Below are positions 1 through 5,553 of a stretch of 6,810 bases of DNA, piece after piece. Numbering within the stretch: the first letter of the stretch is position 1; every line of letters begins with the position of its first letter. The notes beneath the pieces are model-generated. The model made no database searches, had not been told where the DNA came from, and worked only from the letters and a program-made list of their open reading frames with translations. Made by a program: the position numbers and the translations under genes. This stretch comes from Lachnospiraceae bacterium UBA2864 (lineage in GTDB: Bacteria > Bacillota > Clostridia > Lachnospirales > Lachnospiraceae): positions 210,071 through 216,880 of the forward strand of contig DEFA01000025.1 in NCBI GenBank assembly GCA_002350525.1, written 5' to 3'.

Positions 1-113
1 ACTGTGTTACATACCGAACAATGGCTTCCTTCCGTCTTTCCGCTTGCTGTACAGGTTGCCGCTACGGCTTTATCCGTTACTATAGTATGACCCTTCGCAG
101 GTATTTCCTCGGT
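1..113 (-). repeat. Paralogous segment shared by both window edges, left copy
   Basis: It aligns collinearly and in frame with 6698-6810 (offset 6697). It encodes TEEIPAKGH...VAATCT.SGKTEGSHCSVC here and TEDIPAKGH...VAATCTKAGKTAGSHCSVC there. This links the truncated CAP gene to the truncated ChW gene. Confidence 0.75.
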
Positions 114-1607
114 TTTGGTTTTGTTACATACTGTACACGAGTAAGTTTTTGTTCCCTTTGATGTACATGTCGCTGCCTTTGTAACCTTTCCCGAATCCCA
201 ACTGTGATCTGCAAAATCTAAATATTCATTTCTCTTACTTCCGCAGAAACTGCATGTATATGTCTTATATCCGGTTGATAGACATGTTGGCTGTCTTGTT
301 ATAACTCCGTCATCATATATATGCCCTTCTGCTTTTGACATATCGACGCCCATGCTGAAGAAATTGATTGTATAATCCAGCATTGCGGGATTTCCACTCT
401 TATCTTTAAGTCCCGAAATCACAACCTCATAATCGCCTATATAATTATCGGCACCGACATTATTAGATCCAATATGGAATATAAGACAATTTGATATTCC
501 ATATCCTCCCGTATTAACATGAAAATACGAATCAACCGTATCACTTCCCGTAGGTGATGATTTATCCGATGCATTAGTAATAGTCCACTTTTTACCGTCT
601 GATATTCTGGTAACAGTAACAACTGCTGCTTCCAATACAGATTGTGAAGTATTAAACAAGGATGGATTAAGAGTTACCGACCATGGAGTTCTTGTATCCA
701 CTATCTCATTTGGAACGTTACCGCTTCCCGGCCAAGATATAAAATCATATCCACTGATTACTGCACTTCTGTCGAATACCTTCATGTCGATATAACTACA
801 ACCGTCAGCACTCTGAGCATATCCAAATCCGACCTTTCCCAGCGTTGGATTCAAAAACCATCTTCTATGACCCATGGTTGTAAGGTTACCTGTTGATTCC
901 TTATCATCCATACATCCTATTACAGCTGATCTGAGAGAATTTGCGGTACAAAAACCCATTCTCGCTGATAAGTTGCTTGAACCGGTCGCAGATCTTCCGT
1001 TACTGAAGAAACTGTCATCCATATCTGCAGGCTGTGGTGGTGTATGTCCGAAATTTCCTTCTGCCGCAAGAAGAACAGCACCATACTGTGCTCCTCCCGA
1101 TCCGTAAATCAACTCATCTGACATAGCAACTTGATTCAAATTTGCTATGCTTCTGTAAAAGTTCAGATAGGTTAGGCCGGTATCAAGATAAATATCATCA
1201 ATCTTGCCTAATGAATATGGACTTGATACAGACGGTTCAACCTCAAATATCTTTGACGGAGTAACACTCATAGCAGCCGCATACATGGACTTGATCTGCT
1301 CCTGTGATAAAGGGCTGAATCCGTATAGACCACTCTGACTGTATACAGAAGGCGCCATATCCTCGGCATCCGAGGGTGAGGCTTCCTTCGGATCTTCCGA
1401 AATTATACTATCATCCTCATTGACAATACTTGGATCTTCAACAGGAGTACCTTCCTCGGTAATCCTAACTTCACTTTCATCGGAACCTTCGTCCGCATAT
1501 ACATAGCTCGTTCCGTCTCCCATCCATCCCGACAAGACAAGCGTCAGCGTCAGGAGCATAGTCATAAATCCTTTGAATAATTTTTCTTTTCTTCCTAAGC
1601 GTTTCAT
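1..1607 (-). CDS. Secreted CAP (SCP/PR1) domain protein with C-terminal cysteine modules, 3' end outside window
   Basis: An open frame of 535 codons runs off the left edge without a stop. ATG 1607-1605 is preceded by AGAGGAA with a 6-nt spacer. Residues 1-38 form a signal peptide: basic MKRLGRKEKLFKGF, a hydrophobic stretch, and a likely cut after YVYA. Residues 39-85 are an acidic, low-complexity linker. About 140-270 is a CAP domain of the bacterial type, with YLNFYRSIANL (147-157), AAEGNFGHTPPQ (181-192; His188) and GHRRWFLNP (246-254; His247) followed by GFGYAQ. About 280-425 looks like a beta-rich extension of unknown function. From 428 there are repeated cysteine modules (TCLSTGYKTYTCSFC, ATCTSKGTKTYSCTVC, ATCTASGKTEGSHCSVC), each C-x8-11-C-x2-C, which could bind metal. 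The role of bacterial CAP proteins is mostly unknown and no enzyme activity should be assumed. It probably continues into ChW repeats, because its last 113 bases match the module preceding ChW repeats at the right edge. A canonical c-di-GMP-I riboswitch precedes it. Confidence 0.9.
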   Translation of the reverse strand, partial: MKRLGRKEKLFKGFMTMLLTLTLVLSGWMGDGTSYVYADEGSDESEVRITEEGTPVEDPSIVNEDDSIISEDPKEASPSDAEDMAPSVYSQSGLYGFSPLSQEQIKSMYAAAMSVTPSKIFEVEPSVSSPYSLGKIDDIYLDTGLTYLNFYRSIANLNQVAMSDELIYGSGGAQYGAVLLAAEGNFGHTPPQPADMDDSFFSNGRSATGSSNLSARMGFCTANSLRSAVIGCMDDKESTGNLTTMGHRRWFLNPTLGKVGFGYAQSADGCSYIDMKVFDRSAVISGYDFISWPGSGNVPNEIVDTRTPWSVTLNPSLFNTSQSVLEAAVVTVTRISDGKKWTITNASDKSSPTGSDTVDSYFHVNTGGYGISNCLIFHIGSNNVGADNYIGDYEVVISGLKDKSGNPAMLDYTINFFSMGVDMSKAEGHIYDDGVITRQPTCLSTGYKTYTCSFCGSKRNEYLDFADHSWDSGKVTKAATCTSKGTKTYSCTVCNKTKTEEIPAKGHTIVTDKAVAATCTASGKTEGSHCSVCNT

Positions 1608-1613
1608 CGGCAA

Positions 1614-1620
1614 TTCCTCT
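1614..1620 (-). promoter_or_regulatory. Ribosome binding site of the CAP gene
   Basis: AGAGGAA on the minus strand lies 6 nt before ATG 1607. It supports this start over the in-frame ATG codons inside the signal peptide. Confidence 0.75.
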
Positions 1621-1676
1621 TTATACCCTTTAGTCAAAACATTCTTTCCCCTTGTAAAGCACCGCTCCCTAAACGC

Positions 1677-1710
1677 AAAAGACGCTACAGTCAATGTGAC
1701 GGTAGCGTCT
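1677..1710 (-). terminator. Intrinsic terminator of riboswitch 1 (expression platform)
   Basis: On the minus strand AGACGCTAC pairs with GTAGCGTCT (9 bp). After a C/T mismatch, GTCA pairs with TGAC around a CAT loop. TTTT follows, then GCG, so the U-tract is short. The 5' arm (GCTACCGT, 1706-1699) can instead pair with ATGGTAGC (1748-1741) in the aptamer: 8 pairs including one G-U. Aptamer folding and antitermination would then exclude each other, predicting an OFF switch in which ligand favours termination. The terminator ends about 70 nt before the CAP start codon. Confidence 0.8.
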
Positions 1711-1729
1711 GTAAATTCAAGTCATACTA

Positions 1730-1827
1730 TGTTGCAACTGGCTACCATAAAATCAGATTTTTAGGCCCTATAGTTTTGCGTCACAGGATTTCTCCTGCTT
1801 TGCCTTTTATTTTACTTTTACCCACAT
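1730..1827 (-). promoter_or_regulatory. Cyclic di-GMP-I (GEMM-I) riboswitch aptamer ahead of the CAP gene
   Basis: The minus strand carries the GEMM-I core in order. GGCAAAGC (from 1804) is followed by a 6-bp P2 closed by a GAAA tetraloop (1792-1789), GTGACGCAAAAC, the tetraloop receptor halves CCTAA (1765-1761) and TATGG (1749-1745), and GTAGCCAGTTGC (ending 1734). The spacing from G20 to A47 equals Vibrio cholerae Vc2 without gaps. Ligand-contacting bases by that alignment are G20 = 1804, A47 = 1777 and C92 = 1734, the canonical c-di-GMP set. The G21-C46 pair (1803/1778) is present. P1 is A/U-rich and weak, so the outer boundary is uncertain. It lies between its own promoter and an intrinsic terminator, on the transcript of the CAP gene. 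Confidence 0.88.
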
Positions 1828-1831
1828 GAAA

Positions 1832-1860
1832 ATTATACCTTTTGCGAAGATGTATTTCAA
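1832..1860 (-). promoter_or_regulatory. Sigma-A type promoter of the CAP gene / riboswitch 1 transcript
   Basis: TTGAAA (1860-1855), a 17-nt spacer and perfect TATAAT (1837-1832) on the minus strand. Transcription would start near 1825-1827, about 20 nt before the aptamer core. The -35 lies only 8 nt after the stop codon of the upstream gene, leaving no room for a separate terminator for that gene. Confidence 0.8.
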
Positions 1861-1868
1861 GGAGTAAA

Positions 1869-4800
1869 TCACTTTGAAATGTATGACTCGTTTCTGTTGG
1901 CTGTGATACCATTATAAGTCTTTCCCGGCGCCGGCTTACCTTTCTCTACAAGAACTATCTGAATTCCTTCGAGACGCTTTGCATAACCTGCGGTTCCTGC
2001 CGGAGCTCCGTTCTTTGCCCAGCTGAGCCATCCATAACTTTGTGCATGAACTCTGTAATAGATATCATACTTCTCAGCCATTTCTCCATATAACCCTATT
2101 CGAATAGCTTCCAGGCGCTTGGCCTCACCGCTGGTTCCTGCCATAGCTCCGTCTTTCTTCCAAGTTGTCGGATCATTTTCTTTTCCTTGCCATCCATAGG
2201 TCTGAACATGGGTTGTATATCTTACTCCTCCCGCATATGGAAGACTTCCGAGTTTAATCTCTATACCTTCAAGACGTTTTGCTTTTCCGCTGGTTCCGGA
2301 CATTGCACCATTGGATACAAAGCTCTGCCATCCAAAACTCTGAACGTGGGTCCTATATGAAATGTCAGGCTGCTTTGCAACATACGCTGAACCCGGAGTC
2401 TGCTTTGTTGCTGAAGTTATATTACCAAGCTTATCAAGTGTTTTTCCATCAACCTTTGTGTTTCCTGTTACTTTACTGCCTTTTTTTACAAGAAGTATCT
2501 GAATAGCTTCAAGTCGCTTTGCAAACCCGGCCGTTCCTGCATATTCACCGTTTTTAGCCCATCCCATCCATCCGTAAGTCTGCGCCTGAACACGGTAATA
2601 TACATCATAATGCTTAGCCATTTCTCCTGTAAGTCGGATCTGTATAGCTTCAAGTCGCTTTGCTTCACCACTGGTACCGGACATAACACCATTTGATTTC
2701 CAATTTTGCCATCCATAAGACTGCACATGCGTACGATACTGAATTCCACCACTATAGTCAGCATTTTCAAGCCTTATTTCAATTCCTTCAAGTCGCTTCG
2801 CTTTGCCAACAGTTCCCGAAAGATTACCATTTTCTACAAAATCCTGCCAACCGAAGCTTTGAACATGGGTACGATACATCACAGAAACTTCATCCCCATT
2901 TACGTATTGTGCTTTTAGTATTTCATCTTTCTTCGGTATATAATTTTCTAATTCATCATCTGAAATATAGTTGCCATTTTCTGTAACCCATCCTGTCAGC
3001 TTTCTTCCATTGTTCCCTTCGAGGGAAAAGCTAAAATCATAATTATTTCCCCCTACTTTATCTCCTTTTGGCACTCTTACCATAACTTTACTCTTTGAAA
3101 TCTTTTTCCCGTCTACATAATCGAATATCCTTCCTCCCTCTCCTGCATCGAGAGTCAGACTATAGTAATCACCAAATACCGGAGTGAGTGTTATATCTTT
3201 CTTAGGAACAATTCCACCCCATAATTGACTCGCCTTATAGTAATTGCCACTTTCGTCCGTATATCCAACTACAATATTCCCTGCCGGTAAATCCATTTCC
3301 GGCGAATAGTAATATAGCGGTTCATTTTTCACTTCATCAAACGTGATTTCATCAACGTATACAGGCTCATCTTCACCATTTTCCCATATATATTCATCTA
3401 AAATTCCTTCACTGCCCTTTCCCTTCTTAAACGTCAGTTTAATTCCATCCTTATACTGAGCCAATAATACTATATTATTTTTTTCAGGTATAAAATCACT
3501 TAAATCTTTCTTTTCTCCGGTTGGATCATACCTACTATAAAAAATCTCTCCTGTATCTGCTCTTTTATACCCCACATACACCTTACCTGCTTTGGGTTTT
3601 GGTGAACGAAAACCATATTCTATGCTCTTTTCTTTTGCACACTCAAACTCATATGTGGTACCTATAAATTCTTCTGCCAATTTATTATTGTCCCAATAAG
3701 TATCGTAAAAACCTTCTCCCTGTTCATCCTTTAATACTACTGTATAAGCTTCAACCCATTGTGCTGTGAGTACAATATCTCTAGTTGGCACATAGTCATA
3801 TATGTATGTTCCTTTTTCGGAATCTTCAGTATCCATTCCGTATAGTGTATCATCTCCATCAATTTTCCAACCACATATTACATGACCTTGTCCTTCTTCC
3901 GGAAAATCAAGATAACTTATAGGATTCCCGACTAAAACCTTCATCTTTGTTTGAGATACATATTTATCTATCCATTCACCATCTTCATATACATTATCAA
4001 TAAATCCCCGGCCATACTCTCCTTTTTCTATGGTTATCGTATATGCTTTATCCCATTGTGCCGTTAATGTTATATCTTTAGTTACTATGAAATCCTCTAT
4101 GCATTTCCCATGATTTTTTCGCGCTTCATCATAATCGGAATAATACATAGTATCATCATTATCAACTTTCCAACCTATCAAAATATATCCATCATCTGCC
4201 ACAGGTTCCATTGGATAACCTATTTTTCCACCTTCTTCAATTGTTATAATTTCTTGGGATACAAATTCTTCTATTAAATTGTTATTCTCATCGAAATCAG
4301 TAATTAGAAAACCTTTTGAACGGCTCCCCGGTTTTAATGTAATATTATATGCTTCAACCCACTGTGCCGTAAAGGTCGTATCTCCTGTTAGGATATAAGA
4401 ACTAATAGGTTTTCTGGTATCCCCATCTTCTATATAATCATCGTCAATATAAACTGTATCATCACCATCTGCTTTCCATCCGTAAAAAATATATCCTCCA
4501 TTTTCTTCCGGTTCGCTTAAATGATAAATTAATTTACCCTTTTCTATCGTTTCTATACTCTCAGAATTATACTTCTTTACTTCAATATCATTCTCATATA
4601 CATAATACGGAAAGCCCTCTGAATGATTTCCCTGTTTTAATGTAATGTTATATGCTTCAACCCACTGTGCCGTAAAGGTCGTATCTCCGGTCAGGATATA
4701 AGAATTAATAGGTTTTCTGGTATCTCCTTCTTCTATACAATCATAATCAATATATACCGTGTCATCACCATCTGCTTTCCATCCGTAAAACTTGAATCCC

Positions 4801-5210
4801 GGTTCGCCTTCAACTAGTACTCCAGATTCTATTGATTCGCCTTTAATTATATATTCTTCTGTTTCATCCACGTAATTAATTGTTTCAGTGTCACTTTCAT
4901 ATATAGCAATTCCCTTTCCGTGATTGCCTATTCTGTATTTTATAGAATATGTATCCTCTGATGCAAAATCCTCAGACAGATTTTCAGTTTCTTCAGGATT
5001 TTCTGCTGCACCATCTTCAAATTCTTCTTCATCTGATTCCTTCTGAATGTCTTCAATTGTTTCACTCACTGTATCAATTATCTCACCTTCTTCTGTAACT
5101 TCAGTTGTTAATTCCTCAGCTTTTACCACAGAAGAAATATGAAAAATACAATACCAACTTAAAACAAGTGCCAAACAGAACACCAGTTTCCTACCTTTTT
5201 TTGTTGCCAT
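1869..5210 (-). CDS. Secreted surface protein: seven InlB-type B-repeats plus six ChW repeats
   Basis: It encodes 1113 residues from ATG 5210. This start has AAGGAG 9 nt upstream and puts a signal peptide at the N-terminus (MATKKGRKL, then a hydrophobic stretch to about 30, likely cut after VVKA). An in-frame ATG at 5252 would add 14 charged residues and has no ribosome binding site. About 32-87 is a Glu/Asp-rich linker. About 88-770 holds seven repeats of 90-101 residues ending in T.TAQW or similar (W183, W284, W386, W485, then degenerate LLAQY, TPVF, LKAQY), each with a central G[YW]K or GW. This fits the Listeria-Bacteroides/InlB B-repeat (Flg_new-like) fold. About 776-1092 holds six ChW repeats (GW...NG..[SA]GT.G.AKRLE.I.I.L). 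There is no LPXTG signal or C-terminal membrane anchor, so ChW repeats are the likely wall-binding or partner-binding part. The protein ends in the same PAPGKTYNGITANRNESYIS tail as its neighbour. It is probably an adhesin or cell-surface scaffold; its ligand is unknown. Confidence 0.92.
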   Translation of the reverse strand: MATKKGRKLVFCLALVLSWYCIFHISSVVKAEELTTEVTEEGEIIDTVSETIEDIQKESDEEEFEDGAAENPEETENLSEDFASEDTYSIKYRIGNHGKGIAIYESDTETINYVDETEEYIIKGESIESGVLVEGEPGFKFYGWKADGDDTVYIDYDCIEEGDTRKPINSYILTGDTTFTAQWVEAYNITLKQGNHSEGFPYYVYENDIEVKKYNSESIETIEKGKLIYHLSEPEENGGYIFYGWKADGDDTVYIDDDYIEDGDTRKPISSYILTGDTTFTAQWVEAYNITLKPGSRSKGFLITDFDENNNLIEEFVSQEIITIEEGGKIGYPMEPVADDGYILIGWKVDNDDTMYYSDYDEARKNHGKCIEDFIVTKDITLTAQWDKAYTITIEKGEYGRGFIDNVYEDGEWIDKYVSQTKMKVLVGNPISYLDFPEEGQGHVICGWKIDGDDTLYGMDTEDSEKGTYIYDYVPTRDIVLTAQWVEAYTVVLKDEQGEGFYDTYWDNNKLAEEFIGTTYEFECAKEKSIEYGFRSPKPKAGKVYVGYKRADTGEIFYSRYDPTGEKKDLSDFIPEKNNIVLLAQYKDGIKLTFKKGKGSEGILDEYIWENGEDEPVYVDEITFDEVKNEPLYYYSPEMDLPAGNIVVGYTDESGNYYKASQLWGGIVPKKDITLTPVFGDYYSLTLDAGEGGRIFDYVDGKKISKSKVMVRVPKGDKVGGNNYDFSFSLEGNNGRKLTGWVTENGNYISDDELENYIPKKDEILKAQYVNGDEVSVMYRTHVQSFGWQDFVENGNLSGTVGKAKRLEGIEIRLENADYSGGIQYRTHVQSYGWQNWKSNGVMSGTSGEAKRLEAIQIRLTGEMAKHYDVYYRVQAQTYGWMGWAKNGEYAGTAGFAKRLEAIQILLVKKGSKVTGNTKVDGKTLDKLGNITSATKQTPGSAYVAKQPDISYRTHVQSFGWQSFVSNGAMSGTSGKAKRLEGIEIKLGSLPYAGGVRYTTHVQTYGWQGKENDPTTWKKDGAMAGTSGEAKRLEAIRIGLYGEMAEKYDIYYRVHAQSYGWLSWAKNGAPAGTAGYAKRLEGIQIVLVEKGKPAPGKTYNGITANRNESYISK
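1878..2885 (-). repeat. ChW repeat array of the InlB/ChW protein, two blocks of three
   Basis: Six ChW units start near residues 776, 822, 869, 949, 995 and 1049. They fall into an A-B-C-A-B-C order. A and B units begin [SIV].YRTHVQS[FY]GW; C units begin [DV]YYRV.AQ.YGW..WAKNG and end in LLVKKG or VLVEKG. A non-ChW linker (about 911-947) separates the two triplets. Unit 5 carries a 7-8 residue insertion (GKENDPTT) between its GW and the next W. The array is paralogous to 5554-6528. Confidence 0.85.
4331..4487 (-). repeat. 157-bp direct repeat, copy 1 (end of B-repeat 2 region)
   Basis: It matches 4634-4790 at a constant offset of 303 bp (101 codons) with about a dozen mismatches by eye. It encodes the YGWKADGDDTVYID...GDTRKPI.SYILTGDT block and the start of the next unit. 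The low divergence compared with the other B-repeats points to a recent unit duplication or gene conversion. Confidence 0.85.
4634..4790 (-). repeat. 157-bp direct repeat, copy 2 (end of B-repeat 1 region)
   Basis: Partner of 4331-4487 at an offset of exactly 303 bp. Most differences are third-position or conservative, so the protein sequence is almost unchanged between copies. Confidence 0.85.
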
Positions 5211-5219
5211 AATCCCCTT

Positions 5220-5225
5220 CTCCTT
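5220..5225 (-). promoter_or_regulatory. Ribosome binding site that fixes the start of the InlB/ChW gene
   Basis: AAGGAG lies 9 nt before ATG 5210, in a purine-rich stretch that also includes AAGGGG closer to the start. The alternative upstream ATG at 5252 has no such site. Confidence 0.8.
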
Positions 5226-5317
5226 CTCGTTTTCTTTTTCACATTTCACCATACATATTTACTGATTATTCCTTAAATACTAAAAATTTTCATGTTCAAA
5301 ATACCCTCCCGCGTTAT

Positions 5318-5358
5318 AAAAATAGCGTCATAACAATTCTATGCTATGACGCTATTTT
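5318..5358 (-). terminator. Intrinsic terminator of riboswitch 2 (expression platform)
   Basis: On the minus strand a perfect 14-bp stem (AAAATAGCGTCATA with TATGACGCTATTTT) encloses a 12-nt loop, and the 3' side ends in TTTTT. The 5' arm contains GCGTCAT (5352-5346), which can pair with GTGACGC (5423-5417) of the aptamer core: 7 pairs, one G-U. Aptamer formation would therefore free the terminator arm, predicting an OFF switch. Riboswitch 1 uses a different aptamer segment for its antiterminator, so the two platforms have diverged. Confidence 0.87.
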
Positions 5359-5367
5359 CTCATACTC

Positions 5368-5455
5368 AATATCTACAACCGGCTACCATAAATAACTTCT
5401 TAGATTCTTTAGCTTCGCGTCACTAAATTTCTTCTGCTTTGCTTTTATCAATACT
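5368..5455 (-). promoter_or_regulatory. GEMM-type riboswitch aptamer with altered ligand-contact bases, ahead of the InlB/ChW gene
   Basis: The minus strand has the GEMM-I layout: AGCAAAGC, P2 with a GAAA tetraloop, GTGACGCGAAGCTA, receptor halves TCTAAG (5404-5399) and TATGG (5390-5386), and GTAGCCGGTTGT. P1 can form between AGTATT (5455-5450) and GATATT (5373-5368). That puts the Vc2 position 14/93 pair where expected and supports the numbering. Core spacing is identical to riboswitch 1 and Vc2 from position 20 to 47. The three ligand-contact positions differ: A20 (5443), G47 (5416) and U92 (5375). The structural G21-C46 pair (5442/5417) is kept. A20 is known from cGAMP-sensing GEMM-Ib RNAs, and A20 with U92 from an engineered c-di-AMP-binding Vc2. 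The actual ligand is unknown, and loss of binding is possible because of G47. Confidence 0.82.
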
Positions 5456-5460
5456 CTTTC

Positions 5461-5490
5461 AGTATACCATGTTAAAGCTATTACCAACAA
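5461..5490 (-). promoter_or_regulatory. Extended -10 promoter of the InlB/ChW gene / riboswitch 2 transcript
   Basis: TTGTTG (5490-5485), an 18-nt spacer and TATACT (5466-5461) on the minus strand, with TG one base before the -10 (TGGTATACT). The start site would fall near 5454-5456, directly at the 5' strand of the riboswitch P1 helix. Confidence 0.7.
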
Positions 5491-5508
5491 CAGAAGTTTT
5501 AACGAACG

Positions 5509-5540
5509 TTACTAAAGCTTCAGTAGCCATTTTTTAGTAA
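5509..5540 (-). other. Inverted repeat after the upstream ChW gene, not a clear terminator
   Basis: TTACTAAA (5540-5533) and TTTAGTAA (5516-5509) are perfect 8-bp inverted arms around a 16-nt loop that could add a GCT/AGC inner pairing. It begins 13 nt after the stop codon at 5554. The stem is A/T-rich and no U-tract follows on the minus strand (CGTTCG instead), so termination would be weak. It could be a 3'-end stabilising hairpin or a protein-binding site. Confidence 0.4.
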
Positions 5541-5553
5541 AAAGACATCTTAA

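Larger units (their letters stand above)
2901..4949 (-). repeat. Seven InlB-type B-repeats, decaying toward the C-terminus
   Basis: Approximate residue bounds are 88-186, 187-286, 287-388, 389-488, 489-588, 589-681 and 682-770. Units 1-4 keep GWK.D.DDT.Y and T.TAQW. Units 5-7 lose the second Trp and replace GWK with GYK, GYT or GWV. Each starts with a short beta strand such as YNITLKQG. Units 1 and 2 are the most alike, suggesting recent duplication at the N-terminal end. Confidence 0.8.

Noticed and set aside
874..1107. Plus-strand open frame inside the CAP gene
   Set aside because: It lies opposite the CAP domain coding sequence, has no ribosome binding site or recognisable domain, and is a shadow of the minus-strand gene. 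The other plus-strand frames (for example 1573-1764, 2279-2506, 2693-2986, 5819-6504) are rejected for the same reason.
2486..2770. Minus-strand 94-residue frame in a different phase
   Set aside because: It overlaps the ChW array in another frame. Its repetitive look comes from the ChW DNA repeats. The same holds for the frames at 5640-5840 and 437-622.
5211..5252. Upstream ATG at 5252 as the start of the InlB/ChW gene
   Set aside because: It has no ribosome binding site and would put 14 charged residues before a normal signal peptide. ATG 5210 has AAGGAG at good spacing.
5273..5293. Six-codon leader peptide (MKIFSI) after the riboswitch 2 terminator
   Set aside because: A GGGAGGG lies 10 nt upstream, but spacing is long and such a short frame is expected by chance. 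A two-codon frame with AAGGGG at 1634-1642 in the other leader is equally unconvincing.
5509..5540. Inverted repeat as the terminator of the right-hand gene
   Set aside because: The stem is A/T-rich and no U-tract follows on the transcribed strand, so it is listed only as an inverted repeat.
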